64,000 nucleotides of DNA from assembly GCA_035222895.1 (NCBI GenBank), contig JAVYIG010006382.1, positions 1-64,000 of the forward strand, read 5' to 3'. This document shows positions 1 through 13,556 of this stretch, in pieces; within the stretch, counting starts at the first letter, position 1, and each line of letters starts with the position of its first letter. The DNA comes from Strongylocentrotus droebachiensis. Taxonomy: Eukaryota; Echinodermata; Echinoidea; Camarodonta; Strongylocentrotidae. The translations under genes were made by a program, and so were the position numbers. The notes beneath the pieces were generated by a model, which was not told where the DNA came from, ran no database searches, and saw only the letters and a list, made by a program, of their open reading frames with translations.

Positions 1-3000
1 GCATAGGCACAATAAGAAAACAAAAAACCTATGAGCTAAGAAATTGTCATCAAAATCATTTGCATAAATGACGTGATTGCAGTCCATAATCTTAAGATTT
101 ACTTTCTTAGATCATCATGGACAGGTGCGTTAGTCACGTGGTCTAAACTTTATGACACACAATGAGTAATTATTCAAACACTTTATCTTTGTTTAGAAAA
201 GGCAGCCTTTTTGTGATTATCATCGAATGTTCATAATTTGTCTATGTATTTCCGATCACCTTTGTTGCAATAGTCAATATCCCCCATACACACACAAAAT
301 GGATATTCTATTTAAATATAATTTTTTGTTATTTCCGTGCACGAATAGAGTGATTTAGGTGTTTATAGTTTTACAAAAATATCTGATTCGATATCTATTT
401 TCATTTCAATTTCTTAGAAGGTTTTGTAAACGAATAATTCTCCTTTTTTTACGGAACATTGATGTGTATAATGTGTATACCAAGAAAATTCAACCTTTGT
501 AGCAATGGGATACACAGGTCTGCTTTTTTATATGGAGAACCTAGACTACAATTTATAGCCACTCATTGGTATTTTTGGTAAGGAATGGTTTATATTCTTG
601 GCATAATGATCTGCCGAAAAGTAGGGCAATTTAACAATTGTAACAAGATAGCAGCACTTTTCGAGGACATGAGAAGTGAAACTTTAAAAAAAAAAACGTC
701 ATATAAATTCGCCAAGCTTGGCATTAAAGATATTGGAGTGACACTATACCTGTCTTTGTGATCTAAGAGAAATTGGTTCCCCATTTCTTCGCAGTAAACA
801 TTGTTTCACAATATTTTTCACAACAATTTGGTCCATTATATGATAATTCACTACAAAAAGGTGCAGTTGATATTACTTTTAGTTCCTGTTTTCAACAGAA
901 TATTTGTGCCGTCACTTTTTTGAACTGCTCCACATCGTATAGATGTATTTTGATCGATTTAGATCCAAAATATTACTACTTGTATGATAAGAAATTATAA
1001 CAAAAATCTTTTCAAAGTCTTTTTGGTTTTCATTACCAAGTTTGGTTCACTAGAATATTATTATCTCTCATATTCTTTAGAAGCCTAAATGACTTGATTA
1101 TGTCAAGTATATTTTTTTAAAGAAATAAAAGCTAAAAAACGACACAAATTGGTACAGAACATGGTTGTAAGGATTGAAATAGCAGAAGCATAATTATGGG
1201 TATGCACTGGAGACTCAATGGCGCTTCAATGACGCATTATTTAGTATGACCTAATCGCGAATGGCGCCCATGACCTTGTGCTTGTCTCGATAAAATCTTA
1301 TTAAGCTCCGAGCTTCATACAAACGATCTTCCAACATACCATGGACTTTCTAACGAGAAACAGACAGAGGGTGAGAGAGAAGGAAAGAGAGACAGAAATA
1401 GAAGAAAAAAAGTACATTGGCTATCTCTTTGATGATCTTTCTTTCATCCTCTGTGTTTTCGTTAGATCTACCTCTACAACGAGTATGCATCCCTCATGAA
1501 TATGTCGTGCATTTTTAAAGCGATAATCTTCTTAAATCTTAAAACTAGTGTGGGTGATTTGTGTGTGTGCGTGTGTGTTGCGTATGATAAAGGAAGATAG
1601 CCTGCACTCAGTTCTCTTTAATGATGTTCAGTTGTAATCATCAGACAGAGGACAAATCTGAACGAATGCTCTTTCCTTATCTGATCCAGAGAATTAAATA
1701 AAACTGGGTTAGGAGGTAATGAAGATGTGTACTGTAAAAAGACTATCGTAATACAAAATATTTATATATTTTATCTTCTCGTATGTTCAGGTTGTACATA
1801 CAGTGGTTTTTTTAAATCTATACGAATCGCGTACAGAGAAATAATTGTGACTTATACTGGTTATAACTGTAGAATAAAAATCTACGTTTTGCAGTTATAG
1901 CCCCCAAAAGAGTGTGTGTTGCATTGGACAACATAAAATAGATATTTGAACTTAGACAATGCCTAACTGGTTAATTGCATGAGATAGGGTGTTGCAAAAG
2001 CTAAGATGTAATTGTGTAACTGATATTCGCTTGGTCGTTAAACGTCAGCGTGGTAGGATCAGCATCTATTCAAAATACTAGATAAAGCATTTCCAAACAT
2101 TGGGGGCAATGGTTATTTGCCGGACCACCTTTCGCAACTTAAATGTCCAAAATATGGCTATAAATGATATGAAAGCCCATCACTATTACTTTTCAGATAT
2201 GTTTACACACTTTTACATGGTACTTATCAATATCTTCTCTTTAAGAATGCAATTGCCGTTTGGTAGTGCGAGCCTGTGAATGCCACAATACTCGTCATAG
2301 ATATCCATCGCAATTCCACATCCTGTATTTGTTTCTTCCATGTATTGTAGAGTCGGTGAACATTGTGATGCCAATACAATGCTTAGAAACAAACAACTTA
2401 GGGGCAGAGGAACGTTTAAATAAAGTTCTTGTATTTTTGAGGTCAGAATTTCGCACGCTGGTTTTTCGATGTATGAAAGAGCCCCAAATAATTAGGGTTT
2501 TCATTACAAAGAGGCACAATTATAGAATCGTTAGGTCCTTCATTGTCATAATGATGATGGATTGGTTTTCGCAATGACGTAGTACCAGTTGGCTTCAAAA
2601 TTCGTTGAGTTAACTGAAAATGAAGAAAAAAATTCTTATAACATTTTGAACGTTTATACTAAAGAAATTTAATGTTTGAAATGAATGTGTTCCACATTTA
2701 CATAAAGAAAACAATTCAAATTTATGCGAACTGAAGATTAAGAAATAATTTACACGGCAACTGTATTTCTAATACTCATATTTTGTTATCATCACCATTC
2801 GTATAGGACAAGCAGATTAAAAAGCATGTTTTTATATATATCATTACTTTTAAATATATATATGGCATTATCCACATCGATTCATACTTTAGGTAATCTG
2901 GTAAGAAAAAAAAAATCGAAATATGGGCTGCTTAGTTTTCGTTCTCTAACTATATACCTATATACCTTCGAGATATCTGAATTTGTTTCGCATCCTTTGT

Positions 3001-4864
3001 TGCTTAAAAGACTGATACATGCATGTGTATTTGCTGTTTTAATCATAACAATTTTAACAAAAATAATCACCCTTAATTCCCTTGAGAGCTGTATAAGTGT
3101 GTAGAAATCATCTTGCTAATTGAAACGATACCGGTCCATTGCAAAGAATCTAGTCTGTTGTTTCCTTCCTATTCATTATACAGAAGGGAAAAAAGCAGTA
3201 GAGCAGACTCTGCATTTGTTTAAGATGACCTCTCTGAAGAAAAGAAAAATAATGCTATTCAGACGTACCCTATAACAGCGGGGTTTTCACCATCTAGCCT
3301 TCTTTAAGGCGAATTCAGATTTTACTCATGTACTCTCCTTCATTGCGCTTTATCTCAGTCATCATTTATTTGAAAATTTTGAAAGTTGATATTCAGCATG
3401 TTTCATCTAGATTGTTCTTATAAAATGTGTTAACAAATGTTTCTTTCAATCATATTAATCACCTGGAGAAATTTGTCTTTCTTTCTGACAAAATGTAACC
3501 TACTAAGCATATTTCGATCAACTCAACATATTTTGAAAATACATCAATATTATACTATGTACATAGTTCAATGTAAATTTTACATCGATACTATAGTCAT
3601 ATAAGAAGCATTTTCATGTAAAAATGCATGTATCCCTTGCAAATGTGCAAAATTGCAATGTGATATGTTTTACAAGATCAAATTATATCCTTGGAAGGGA
3701 TGACAAAATGAGAGTAAATATATTAATAGCGAATATATATATCCTCATCACAGGTAGATATTCCACATCATCATTGCTTTGTGTCATTCCAATTTATTTT
3801 GTTCAAAATAATTCATCATTCATCACAATTTCTAGTCGTTCTTGTATACATCCAGAGTATTATTTGAAGTAGAAGCAACTATCTAAAACCACGATTTATT
3901 GATATATTTTTTGTTTGTTATGGATTATTTTTTGTAGATCACGATTGGGGTAGCAACGATGGGGGCAAAGGTGAGAACATTTTAAAATTCATCTGAAATG
4001 TTATTATATAGGTTAATTAGAACGTAGCTTTAGGGCAAAGTAAAAGAAATACATTTCACACTGTGAATTTCAGGAAGATATGTTTCGATTTATTTTCTTA
4101 AAAACACTACATGTATAGTCTGATATTTGTTTTATCTCAGAAACTATGAGAAGGATATATTGTGTAGACAACGAAATATATTTCTCGTCAATCATGATTG
4201 AAACCCCGTCTGAAACTACATCCTCAATTTTCATTTAAGATCAGAATAAATTTCTACTAGATGAATTTATTTTCTACTCATCAAACATCAGGATAAAAAG
4301 ATGGATGATATGCCATCGTTAAATTACCAACGAGTCCCATTGCAAAATGATGCTTTGTTCGGTTCCATCATAATTAATCAGTTGTGGATTAAAGATTAAA
4401 TGAAAAGCTAGATGAGGTTTCATTCAGTCCATAATATCTTGATTATATCAAGTTTTCGTCCTTCTGCAACCTTTTTTCGTCTATTTCTTTACACGTCGTG
4501 AAAAGAAAGACTCAGAAAATGGCATAATTATAATATAATATATAATAATTAAATTTCAAATCCTTAGTCGGTCAGTGCTATAGTACGGAAATAATGGCAT
4601 TTCTTCAACTGTACATAACAGCATATATCTGTTAAAAGTGGGGGAGAAAGTATACTTTAGATTTTGATATAGAGATGTATCTTCTATTTCATAGCAAATA
4701 TAATGTACATATGATACAAATAAATTTGTATTTTTGTAATCAATCCGAGTTTCATTGACACGGTGTATCAATGTTTTGTTTTAAAAAGAATGTAACCGTG
4801 AATATTACAAATACATAATTACAAGCGAAAGTGATTTAATATGATGATATGCATTTTGTTACAA

Positions 4865-5070
4865 AATGATTCAAAATGCTAGGAGAAACGTAAATCTGTC
4901 TGCTCGGCACTGTAGGCAGCGGAAAATGCTAATCACTAGCGGAGAGAGAGACTTGTCGGGGAAGTTGCGGCGAGGGAGAGTTTGTAACACTCGCTCGTGT
5001 GAGGACTGCCAGTTTCCCAGCAGCTTGCGCTTGCGTTGTGACAAATATCACACCGTAAGCGATTGAAATC
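4865..5070. other. GC-richer patch, possible untranslated exon or enhancer
   Basis: A roughly 200-bp segment clearly richer in G+C and CpG than its AT-rich surroundings. It contains a 66-codon open frame on the + strand rich in Arg and Cys, with no family I recognise. Near its right end a donor-like GTAAGC begins at about 5055. It could be an untranslated first exon, an enhancer or chance; the sequence does not decide. Confidence 0.2.
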
Positions 5071-5789
5071 AATCTAATGATTTAACAGCGACTGGGATGA
5101 AAATAGTGTTTAATTGAAAGTGTATGGCGAGATTATGAAATGGAATATCGTGATCGTAACTCTTTTGAATTATTATAATAAATTAATTAAAAACACAACA
5201 AAATTAGGCCCAGATATGAGACCTACACTGGATATTTTTAATACATAATTATTTACCTTGTAACTTGAGCACTTATTTCTGCAAAAAAAAGGAGTGTGGC
5301 GAAAAATTAAGGAATAATGAGTCTATTTCTACGCTAATTATTTCTCTCGTTCACACAATGTTTTTAATTGTGTTTATGTTGGTATTTATACACCAGATTC
5401 GACGATACCATTGTATTAGGACATAGATCTCTCATATTTTGTGATATGCATTGATAAAGCTTATATTTGTAATCATCTAAATATGTCATGTTGTCATGGT
5501 TGTGCGGTGGATAAATTGAACTATCGATCTTTACCTATTTTGCCTTTATTGGATATCCAATAAAATTGAAAGTGTCTTTTCGAAAACATCATAAATATAA
5601 AAAACATAACTGAAGTTAGTATACATTGACAATCCCAATACAAAGTAACTTCATCTATGTAGCAAATTCTTCAATGTAATTTCTTGGTGTAATCATCTAG
5701 ACGTTCTGTCTAATGATGATATCCAACATAGGATACGTACCGACATTAAATGTATACTTATCAAAGGGTGCATAATAATTTCCGGGTGA

Positions 5790-5870
5790 CCCACCCCCAC
5801 ATCACAATTTACTTACAAGCGTACGCATGCTTTCTTAGCAGTCAATTAAAACAAACGAACATACATACAA
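5790..5870 (-). repeat. Fragment of dispersed tRNA-SINE-like family B
   Basis: The segment with 'cttacaagcgtacgcatgct' followed by 'ttcttagcagtcaatt' is the reverse complement of the core seen at 20478-20535 and 52015-52075 ('actgctaataaagcacgtgt' type). Three diverged copies in both orientations indicate a dispersed repeat. This copy is partial and lacks the tRNA-like end. Confidence 0.5.
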
Positions 5871-6295
5871 AAAGAAGAATTAGGATAATAAAGGGTACAA
5901 ATAATTGTACACACAGCTATCCTAGCATTAAAAGACCTATAAACACCCGTGGTAAATTAAAATGCATTGATATGAATCAAGTGTGTGGTAAATGTGGTGA
6001 TGGGTTAGAAAGTTTATAAGGATTAAGAAGAACGAATTAAATAGAGGAAATCAACAAATTAACAGTTTGTTTATAAATAACCATATTATTTATTATTATT
6101 GTTATTATCCTGACGACACTCTATTAAAAAGCTTTTGCTATTTATTGGTTCCATTTACCAAATGTTAAATCATTGTAATTCTGAAATACAATGTAAATTG
6201 AGTTTTTGATAATAATACATTTAAAATCGTTTACCCTGAAGCAATTTTGTCAAACGTTATTTGGAACAAAAACCATACATGCGTACATACAATCG

Positions 6296-6620
6296 CTTTT
6301 TATATAGCGCACATCCAATAAAATATTATTCAATGCGCTTTATATCACAAATTAATGCTAATGACAGACAACTAAATAAGTAAAAGACGTTTATAAAAAT
6401 AAATGTTTAGTAATTGAAAAGGTGCGTCTTTAAGTTCTTCTTTAAAGAGTCAATCGAAGTGAAAGTGCGGACTATTTTATCAATGGATTGGTTAAGACTG
6501 TTTTAAGTATCATTGTCATTATTTGAAGAACAAAATGATTGGGTTTGGAATGCCGAATTTGAAATAAATGTTGTTAGACCTTAAACTAGTGGTCTCAGCA
6601 AAGACCCGAGTAAAAATTGA
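6296..6620. repeat. Diverged 'tttatatagcgc' dispersed element
   Basis: It begins with 'ttttatatagcgc', has 'caatgcgctttatatcac' about 40 bp later, and then 'aggtgcgtctttaagttctt'. The same opening motif occurs at 22695 and, more weakly, at 51133. I associate this motif set with dispersed non-autonomous elements of marine invertebrates. Boundaries are approximate and there is no coding capacity. Confidence 0.4.
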
Positions 6621-7073
6621 AGGACTTAATTGGTTAATTAGCATTGATCATTGGGCATGGAGTTCTTTTGTCGATTCACCAGAAGAGTGGAACTAATCTC
6701 TATCTAATCCCATTGTTAGACATTATCCACGCCTATAGACCGAGCAATTCCAATTATCCTCAGGCTTCCATGTTATTCTTAAACCAACTACAGACATTTT
6801 TGATCGGTTCAAGTTCATATCAGCAATTCATAATACCAACTCGCCTTGTCGAATCCTCATCATTCATCATCATTACGCCTTTATGCGTGACGTATTGTTA
6901 ACACGCATAATACGCCGATAGACAAATTAGGCGTTTTCAAAAGCATTCAGTTTGAACGGGCCAATTGACTGAAGCTATTGCGCGCCAAAGCAAATCTATC
7001 ATCCATTGTGATCGTGTCAAAGTGCATCATGGGAAATCTTATATGTATATTAGTAGTGTGTGTTGATATCTCT

Positions 7074-7124
7074 TTTGTGTGTGTGTATGTGCGCGCATGT
7101 GTGTGTGTGTGTGCGTGTGGGTGG
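7074..7124. repeat. (GT)n microsatellite
   Basis: Alternating purine-pyrimidine tract of GT/GC dinucleotides interrupted by 'gcgcgcatgt'. Such tracts can adopt Z-DNA. It lies about 125 bp upstream of the candidate TATA box at 7249. Confidence 0.85.
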
Positions 7125-7248
7125 TGCTGGGTGTTCACGTGTACCGCAAATCGCCGGTCTTAATGCATGCCTTCGGGCGCTGCTTATGATATTATATTAG
7201 AGCGATGCATTGTACATCGCCTTTTGCGTTCGCTGATGTTCAGTTGCT

Positions 7249-7320
7249 ATAAATATCGGCTTGGCAAAATAGGACAAAGTTTGTCCTTGAGTTCTCAAAG
7301 CCGTGTGTAATCTATTGAAA
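7249..7320 (+). promoter_or_regulatory. Candidate TATA promoter with short untranslated first exon
   Basis: A clear TATA box (TATAAATA, 7249-7256) is followed, at normal TATA-to-start spacing (about 7278-7283), by a stretch of roughly 40 bp without any ATG. That stretch runs straight into a consensus splice donor GTGAGT at 7321-7326. TATA box, short untranslated exon and strong donor in the + direction, 6.2 kb before the paired-box exon, is the arrangement expected of an alternative Pax6 promoter. Vertebrate PAX6 also starts from several promoters with untranslated first exons. There is no transcript evidence here, and TATA-like sequences are common in AT-rich DNA. Confidence 0.3.
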
Positions 7321-10079
7321 GTGAGTTAAGAATATTTTGAGTAGCAAATGAAATCGATGTAATTGGACATCACTGATGAGACGTAATTAGATTTCCACTC
7401 ACATGCAATCAGGAGGTATTATTTCTTTCGATTACCGACTGCAAATCTGATTTCGAATATTCATTTCTTGTTAACACATTACCAAACCTGTCTGATATTA
7501 TGTGCCAATTTTGTTCTTTTTATCAGCTGTGTGCTGATAATTGTAATTTACTTATCTGCCTTAATTTTAATTTACTGCACCTCTCATCATTTCGATTATT
7601 AGAAAACACATTTATCACGGCAGTACTAGGGTGTGCCCTTCACAAATTTGATCTTTTTTTTTTTTTATTCTGCATGCATATCATTTTTTCTTCCTCATTC
7701 TTCTATGTTGATATTGATGAAGGCGAACATTTGGCTGAATTTTAACATAGGGTGAGTCTAAGGAAATGTGAGTGTAAAAAAGGGCGGACTTTTTGGGGTA
7801 TACATTAGAGAAGTCTTCAAAATGTATTTATTTGAATTTACCTTATTAAACAAGGTTGACGTGACTTGTATAGTTTTGTGATAAACAAAACCAATATTGT
7901 GCATTGATACAACAAAATTGTCTTTCACAGATTCTGGTTCTTATTTACGACAGTCTGGAATCTTTACATAAAAATGTAAACAAAAATATGCCAGTTAGAA
8001 TTACGGTTTAAAGAGTGGAGACCTGCGATTTTAGACCTTGGACAAGTTAAAATCTATAAAAAGAAATTAATAGTGCGGACCAATTCGGCAGATTCCTGGG
8101 GATAATACAAGGTTATACAATATGTTCAATGTAGACGGTTATAAAATGACTATTTCCATAAGTGCAATATAATTTTCCAATGTACTTATACCCTATTGAC
8201 TACTATGTAAACAGCTCCAGATTATCAATAGAAGTCAGGAGATAATGTTTCATTCTTATTTGACCACAAGTGACCAGGGTTCCCAAAATTCCGCACAAGA
8301 ATTCTCTTTTCTTTTAATTGACCCTCACCCACATCATCCATTTCCCTTTCTTTCTTTCCATATCTATTTCCTTTTGTATAATCACAGACGGAGTATGTTA
8401 CTACGTTTTGGCTTGGAAAAGAAAGAAAATTGGATTTGTGTGTATCTATCACTTCGCCGGGTGCCTTTTAGAATAAAGAAGAATACGCTTTATTTTTGAA
8501 AAAAGTTTTGGTCAAATCTGAGTACCATAAAGTGACAATTTGGATCTCTCTCTATGTTGCTTTATCTAACATGACCTTAATTCGAACTTTAACCCATTGC
8601 AGAGTTGCCTTGGTTTTTGTAGAATAAGAGTCTAAAGATCACTATTAATTGTGTCTCATTAATAGATATTTCTCCTAGAAAACTATGCTTATAAGACAAA
8701 TAGTGTTTATTTTTATTTTATAAAATTTCCCACGCTCAAACGAAAATGTAGTATTGGTTTTCGTCTGTGAAGTGAAAATGAATCTCGTTTAATAGTCATG
8801 GATGCATTGTACTGAATTCTGCCTTTATGACCTAGCATTTCACATCTGATTCCAATAATGCACATTTTATCAATATTATGTTGTTGTGATTTTAATGTCA
8901 GGTGAAAAAAGCAGGCTACCACTGATGAAACCTTTAAGCTTTCTACACAACGAAAACGGAAGTTATTCCTGTGGAAGGCTCCCGACCATACGGTTGAGGC
9001 CTTGAAGTTTTAATCAGCAGAAAATTGCCATAGAAAATCATTCTAGTGAACGAGTATGATCAGAAATACATTGAAGACACACGTGTCTTAACATGTCAGG
9101 AATGTATTGAACATCATGTGACTTTGATGGTATTTTACTCTAAAAATGCTAATCTTTTGCAGAAATATGCGTTTGCACTCGCACTTCACGAGAATGATGA
9201 ATTTTCAGAGAGCCTTAGTAAAGGAATTTTCGATTAAAAAGAAAAGAGATTACGGTAGTGTTAATGAAATATATGAAACTAAATTATTTAATCTTAGAAT
9301 ATTAGGGAATAATTTTACCCCAAATATAACATATTTTGTTAATAATTATTATTCATTCCAAAGCAAAAGAACTTCTTGCACATAGCATTTATTTTGGTTG
9401 TGAATTGTATCATGTACACGGATTGACAATATTATAAATGGATTTCCGTGAAATGTCATGAGTGTGATCTAGCGACTACACCAACTTTTATTTCGCTTTA
9501 CTAGGGACATTTATTATGCATTACAGTTACACGCGTTGTATACTATTTAGGCTTTAAACATGCACTTTGAAGAGGAAAACAATTCAGTTCTTGTGTTGAT
9601 GGGAAGCCAGATTAGAGATTTGTTGACAAAGATATTTACAATATCTTTTCTTTTTAGTCATGATGACGTTAATGGTTTTATGGTTATTCTTATTATCCCA
9701 ACTGCAAAAAAACACCAAGTGTTTTCAATTCTGGATATTCTTCATTTATCTGAAATTTGTTATATCTTTTCTTCTATTTAATGCTAAATTAACATGATAA
9801 ATACACACTTCAAGTGTTGTCACGACCATGCCAAAATATTAAACATTACGTGTAATAACTTTTGGTAACATTAACAAAAACGTGAAGAATGTAGAACATT
9901 GACGCTTTTAAATTTATTTCGTTTCGACTTTTGCCGTTCTCATCGTTCTATATTCGGGAAAAATAGTGAATTTCCGCATTGATTTTTCACCGATCATTTT
10001 TTTTCTGTTCTCTCAAATCTATCTATTTTTACGAGATTTCTCTCCTAACTTTCATCTTATTTTCTTTCTTTAATGGGCC

Positions 10080-10320
10080 TACAAATGCAGCCGTTTCTAT
10101 GCTACAACTTGAGCGAGGCGCCGGTTGATAAATAGGCCGGGACGATGGGGGCAGGTGCGTCTCGTCTTCCGTTCTTATTTCCAGCTAGGCGCGCGTTATT
10201 ACACTGCGCTCACACAATAATCCATTCAAAAAGCGCCACCAAATTTCCGTTTTTTATCGACATAATCGCAGCAGTCTAGAATATTTTGATTGTTTGCTGA
10301 ACTAGCGTCCATGATGTCAC
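10080..10320. promoter_or_regulatory. Candidate enhancer, CpG-richer with homeodomain-type sites
   Basis: This 240-bp patch is distinctly richer in CpG than its flanks. It contains TAATCC (the K50/Otx-type core, within 'cacacaataatccattc'), GCGCGTTATTAC and 'tgatgtcac' (CRE-like). It also has a tiny ATG-containing frame ending at a donor-like 'cag|gtgcgt' (about 10145-10155). A non-repetitive, non-coding, higher-complexity block upstream of a developmental regulator is a reasonable enhancer candidate, but composition alone does not prove function. Confidence 0.25.
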
Positions 10321-11519
10321 TTCTTTTCTCTTTTCAAAAGACGATTTCAGTCTTTCCTTCAAGTCCCCTCCGTTTAATATTTAAAGGGAATTGCTCGATT
10401 GCATATAATAATGCATGATGTGTTTTACTGCAAGCCGTCTTCAGCTGATAAACAAATTATTACAGCAAACAAACTCTCTCATTTCTTTCAACCACTATCT
10501 TTAAAAGAACTAGGATATCTAAACTGATTTGGTCTTCGTGATACAAATGCATTTTAGGCCTTGTTCAGTGTTCATGCTGAAGCCATATTTTCATCTGTAA
10601 AGAAATTGAAAATTCCCGTCGAGTAGTTTTGTCGTATGGATCAGCAAAACTACAAATATTCATGAATATATGCAGAATATGAGCCGAAATCTTAGAAGCT
10701 TCATAATTCATATGGATACCGATCACTCGTTAATAGGAGATATAGGCTAGTTGAGATGTAAGTTTTAATTAAACTTAGCATAAAAAAAGTACCTAAACAT
10801 TTACATGATTTAAACCCTGTAATGCATTAAGGTTATACCCTCTTCGCATTTGAAATTATATGTGTAATGTGTCTAAACATCTAATTTTTATTTTGCAGTT
10901 GATACTTTTTTTCCTTTGTCTTATTACTTTCATTATAAAGATGATTTTGATGTTTATCAATGGAATTCGCCAAATAAAAGACAAGGCAGAATTAAAACGG
11001 TTATCAAAGCTACGTGATTTCGGTCAACAAGTTAGTTGATACAAAAACCCTATTCCAGGATGTTCTTTACATCGTTTTGTAATATTTTTAATTTTCAATA
11101 ACAATAAAAAACGACGAAGGATTCTTGATAAAATTCATGCGCTAGGATTAAGTTAATTATGGAGGAGAATAGAAATTTTCCGAAGAACTTTTTTATTCGT
11201 CAAGTTTCAGAATATTCTGTCTTTTATATGAAATTGAAGGCGCTCTTTCTATTTAAATTTAAAAAAAAAATAATCATAAAACTGTTCATTAATTGTTGAA
11301 TGTGGATTGCCTCAATCATGAACTTATTCAGATTCTTTCATTTATATTTCAACGTTTTGGGGATCTTTGTGTGTGTGTGTGTTTTCAACACTGGGAAGTA
11401 ATATGGTATTCCATACCTAAACAACGTCATCAATGTGTTATTGAATCACAACAGCAACTAGTCATTAATCAGATAGCGCCTGAACACCTCTGTTATTGAA
11501 CATATATGCCAGGGTTGAT

Positions 11520-11720
11520 AGACCTTTTGATTTCGGCGTCATTGCATCCTACCCACGTGATACAGCGTCTTAGCCAATGGCGTTGCAGCAACGAATATGC
11601 GATGACACTCTACACAATGCGATGCGTCCGGATCAATAGCAAATAGATAAGCCCTTTTATGGAAAGCTGTTGGGACAAGGAATTTATATCGTGGAATAAT
11701 TTCACGATTGGGTTGATGTT
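11520..11720. promoter_or_regulatory. Candidate regulatory block with E-box and CCAAT box
   Basis: A CpG-containing segment with 'cccacgtgat' (E-box CACGTG) and 'tagccaatggcg' (CCAAT box), followed by 'cgatgcgtccgg'. It is non-repetitive and non-coding and lies 1.8 kb upstream of the paired-box exon. It could be a distal enhancer or part of a promoter; no TATA box or donor was placed with confidence. Confidence 0.22.
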
Positions 11721-11804
11721 CTCACCACGAGTTGAAGATCAATAGAAATCAAAGAAAAGGAAACACATTTACGAACAGAGAAAAAAGCAGGGGGAATATG
11801 GGGA

Positions 11805-11808
<4 letters not shown>

Positions 11809-11838
<30 letters not shown>
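11809..11838. repeat. (GA)n microsatellite
   Basis: A pure AG dinucleotide run of about 15 units. Confidence 0.95.
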
Positions 11839-11839
<1 letters not shown>

Positions 11840-12176
11840 GGGAAAAGCGATGACAAAATGATTTAACGGTTAAGTGACTTTTGCTTGTTGTTGAGAGTCC
11901 TGTGTAGACTTTTGGGGGTTTATGTTAAAGAACGCGATAAGGTGATATAGCAAGTGTTCGGACCAATACACAAGAAGCAGCTCGAGTGGAAGAGTACTTT
12001 GGGGTGGACAACTAAATTGAAGAAATGTATTGTAATGAATGCGTAACTGGAAAGCACTGTCGTCACTCTGTTTTTTGGTCTAAATCAAATAAGAAAATTG
12101 CACGTGATACAGACTGCCGTCTATGTTCGTAAAGAAGATTTTTTTTTTAAAGTAAAATTCGCAGAGTAATTTGTAT

Positions 12177-12214
12177 TGTTTGTTTGTTTGTTTGTTTGTT
12201 TCTTTTGTTTGTTT
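12177..12214. repeat. (TTTG)n microsatellite
   Basis: Tetranucleotide TTTG repeat, six or more units, slightly interrupted. It gives rise to a spurious Phe/Cys-rich open frame. Confidence 0.9.
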
Positions 12215-13556
12215 ACTCATTTATTTATCTATCTTTTCGTTACATTTCATGTGAGGTCATGGTATATTTTATTGTGGCAATTGCATTCGTGTAAATTTCC
12301 TCATGTTATGGGAAATAATGTGGTGTCTTTTAAGACAGAAAAAGTATACCTAGTTTAAGCTGTCTTCGATACATTCATAAAAATTAAAAATACCTTATTA
12401 ATTTTTTTCCTTCTGTAAATACGAGTGAAGAAAGCATATATTTAGAACATGAAAGCGTTCAGATTTCATTTTGTAGACATGTTTAATATTTAGCATCAAA
12501 TACACATGCATTTTGTATCGATGTCGTTTAAACCATTAACATTGTTACGTCGTTTAATAAAACGAAAATGAACTAGGCCTATAATGAATTTATTTTAAGG
12601 GATGTAGCTGTTTTGGGGGAGATAGAAATAGCATAAAAATGAACTAGGCAAATTTATTTCGAGCGCATTTGTTCAATGAAAGCCAATTTCTTTTTCTTGT
12701 TAAAGTAACGGTATAAAGGTGTATAGGTAAGGAAATTGATATTTAAAAGTGAGTGATGAAGAAGTTCAAGTAAGAAACACATTGCATGAAAATTCAATTT
12801 CTGAATATAATAATGATAAATTGTTTTTCCTCTCGATATTGTGAACAATATCAAAACAATTCTTTAAATTTCGTCTAAATTAGGAAAATTGATAATGCCA
12901 TTCACTTAGTAAAGATAATTTCTTTTTATGAAAAAATTTGGCAATTAAATGTTATTGGCCTATGACATAGATTATCATAGATAAGTACTCTCATATCGTT
13001 AAGGCTAGCCGTATAACAAAGTAGACAGATTACTGGTTACGTAGCATTAATGTCACTTTGAATAGATATATACCCAATAGGCCTATACAATATAACATGA
13101 GAGAATGAACTAGGAAAGGGATTTTTCTTGTTCTTTTTAATACAAATTACACTTCATGATAATCGAATTTCTTTTGGAAAAACACAACCAATGTTTGGAG
13201 CCAGAAGGGCGCTAACACATATACTTAACACAGGGTTAACACCTTTTGGGCTTTTAGCAGACAACAACTTCGTTCTTCTCTTATAGAAAAGTGAAAAATT
13301 CACACATCTTTATCAATTTGAGGCTATACTTCAACAAGTACTTTTACAGATTATTATCGTTGTTTTTTTTTCTTCGGAGAATTCACTATTGATAGGAATG
13401 TAGAGATAATTATCATGCACTCAAAAATTTGATATTCTGAAGAGTGAAACTATTTTTGTTAGTGTTTTCATTACCATCACCATTATCAAATTAATACTTA
13501 TTGCATTTGATTTCTTTTGATTAATTTTCGTTTATATTCTTTTGTTCTTTTCATAG

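Larger units (their letters stand above)
1..13556 (+). other. Pax6 upstream / 5' intron DNA, no recognised coding exon
   Basis: This stretch precedes the first recognised Pax6 exon. The exon at 13557 opens in phase 1, so a short upstream coding exon ending one base into a Gly-like codon must exist, either here or before the window. I found no convincing one. Open frames here are short and without recognisable protein features. The DNA is AT-rich with a few GC-richer patches (4865-5070, 7190-7320, 10080-10320, 11520-11720), some SINE or MITE fragments and simple repeats, listed separately. The rest, for example 1-4860 and 8500-10000, shows nothing I can name. Confidence 0.6.

Noticed and set aside
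3951-3975. ATGGGGGCAAAG|gtgaga as a Pax6 start exon
   Set aside because: Ends in phase 0, whereas the exon at 13557 needs phase 1.
13517-13556. ATG at 13517 as the Pax6 start
   Set aside because: It lies in the polypyrimidine/acceptor region of the intron; the frame is open by chance and the conserved exon begins after 'catag' at 13557.
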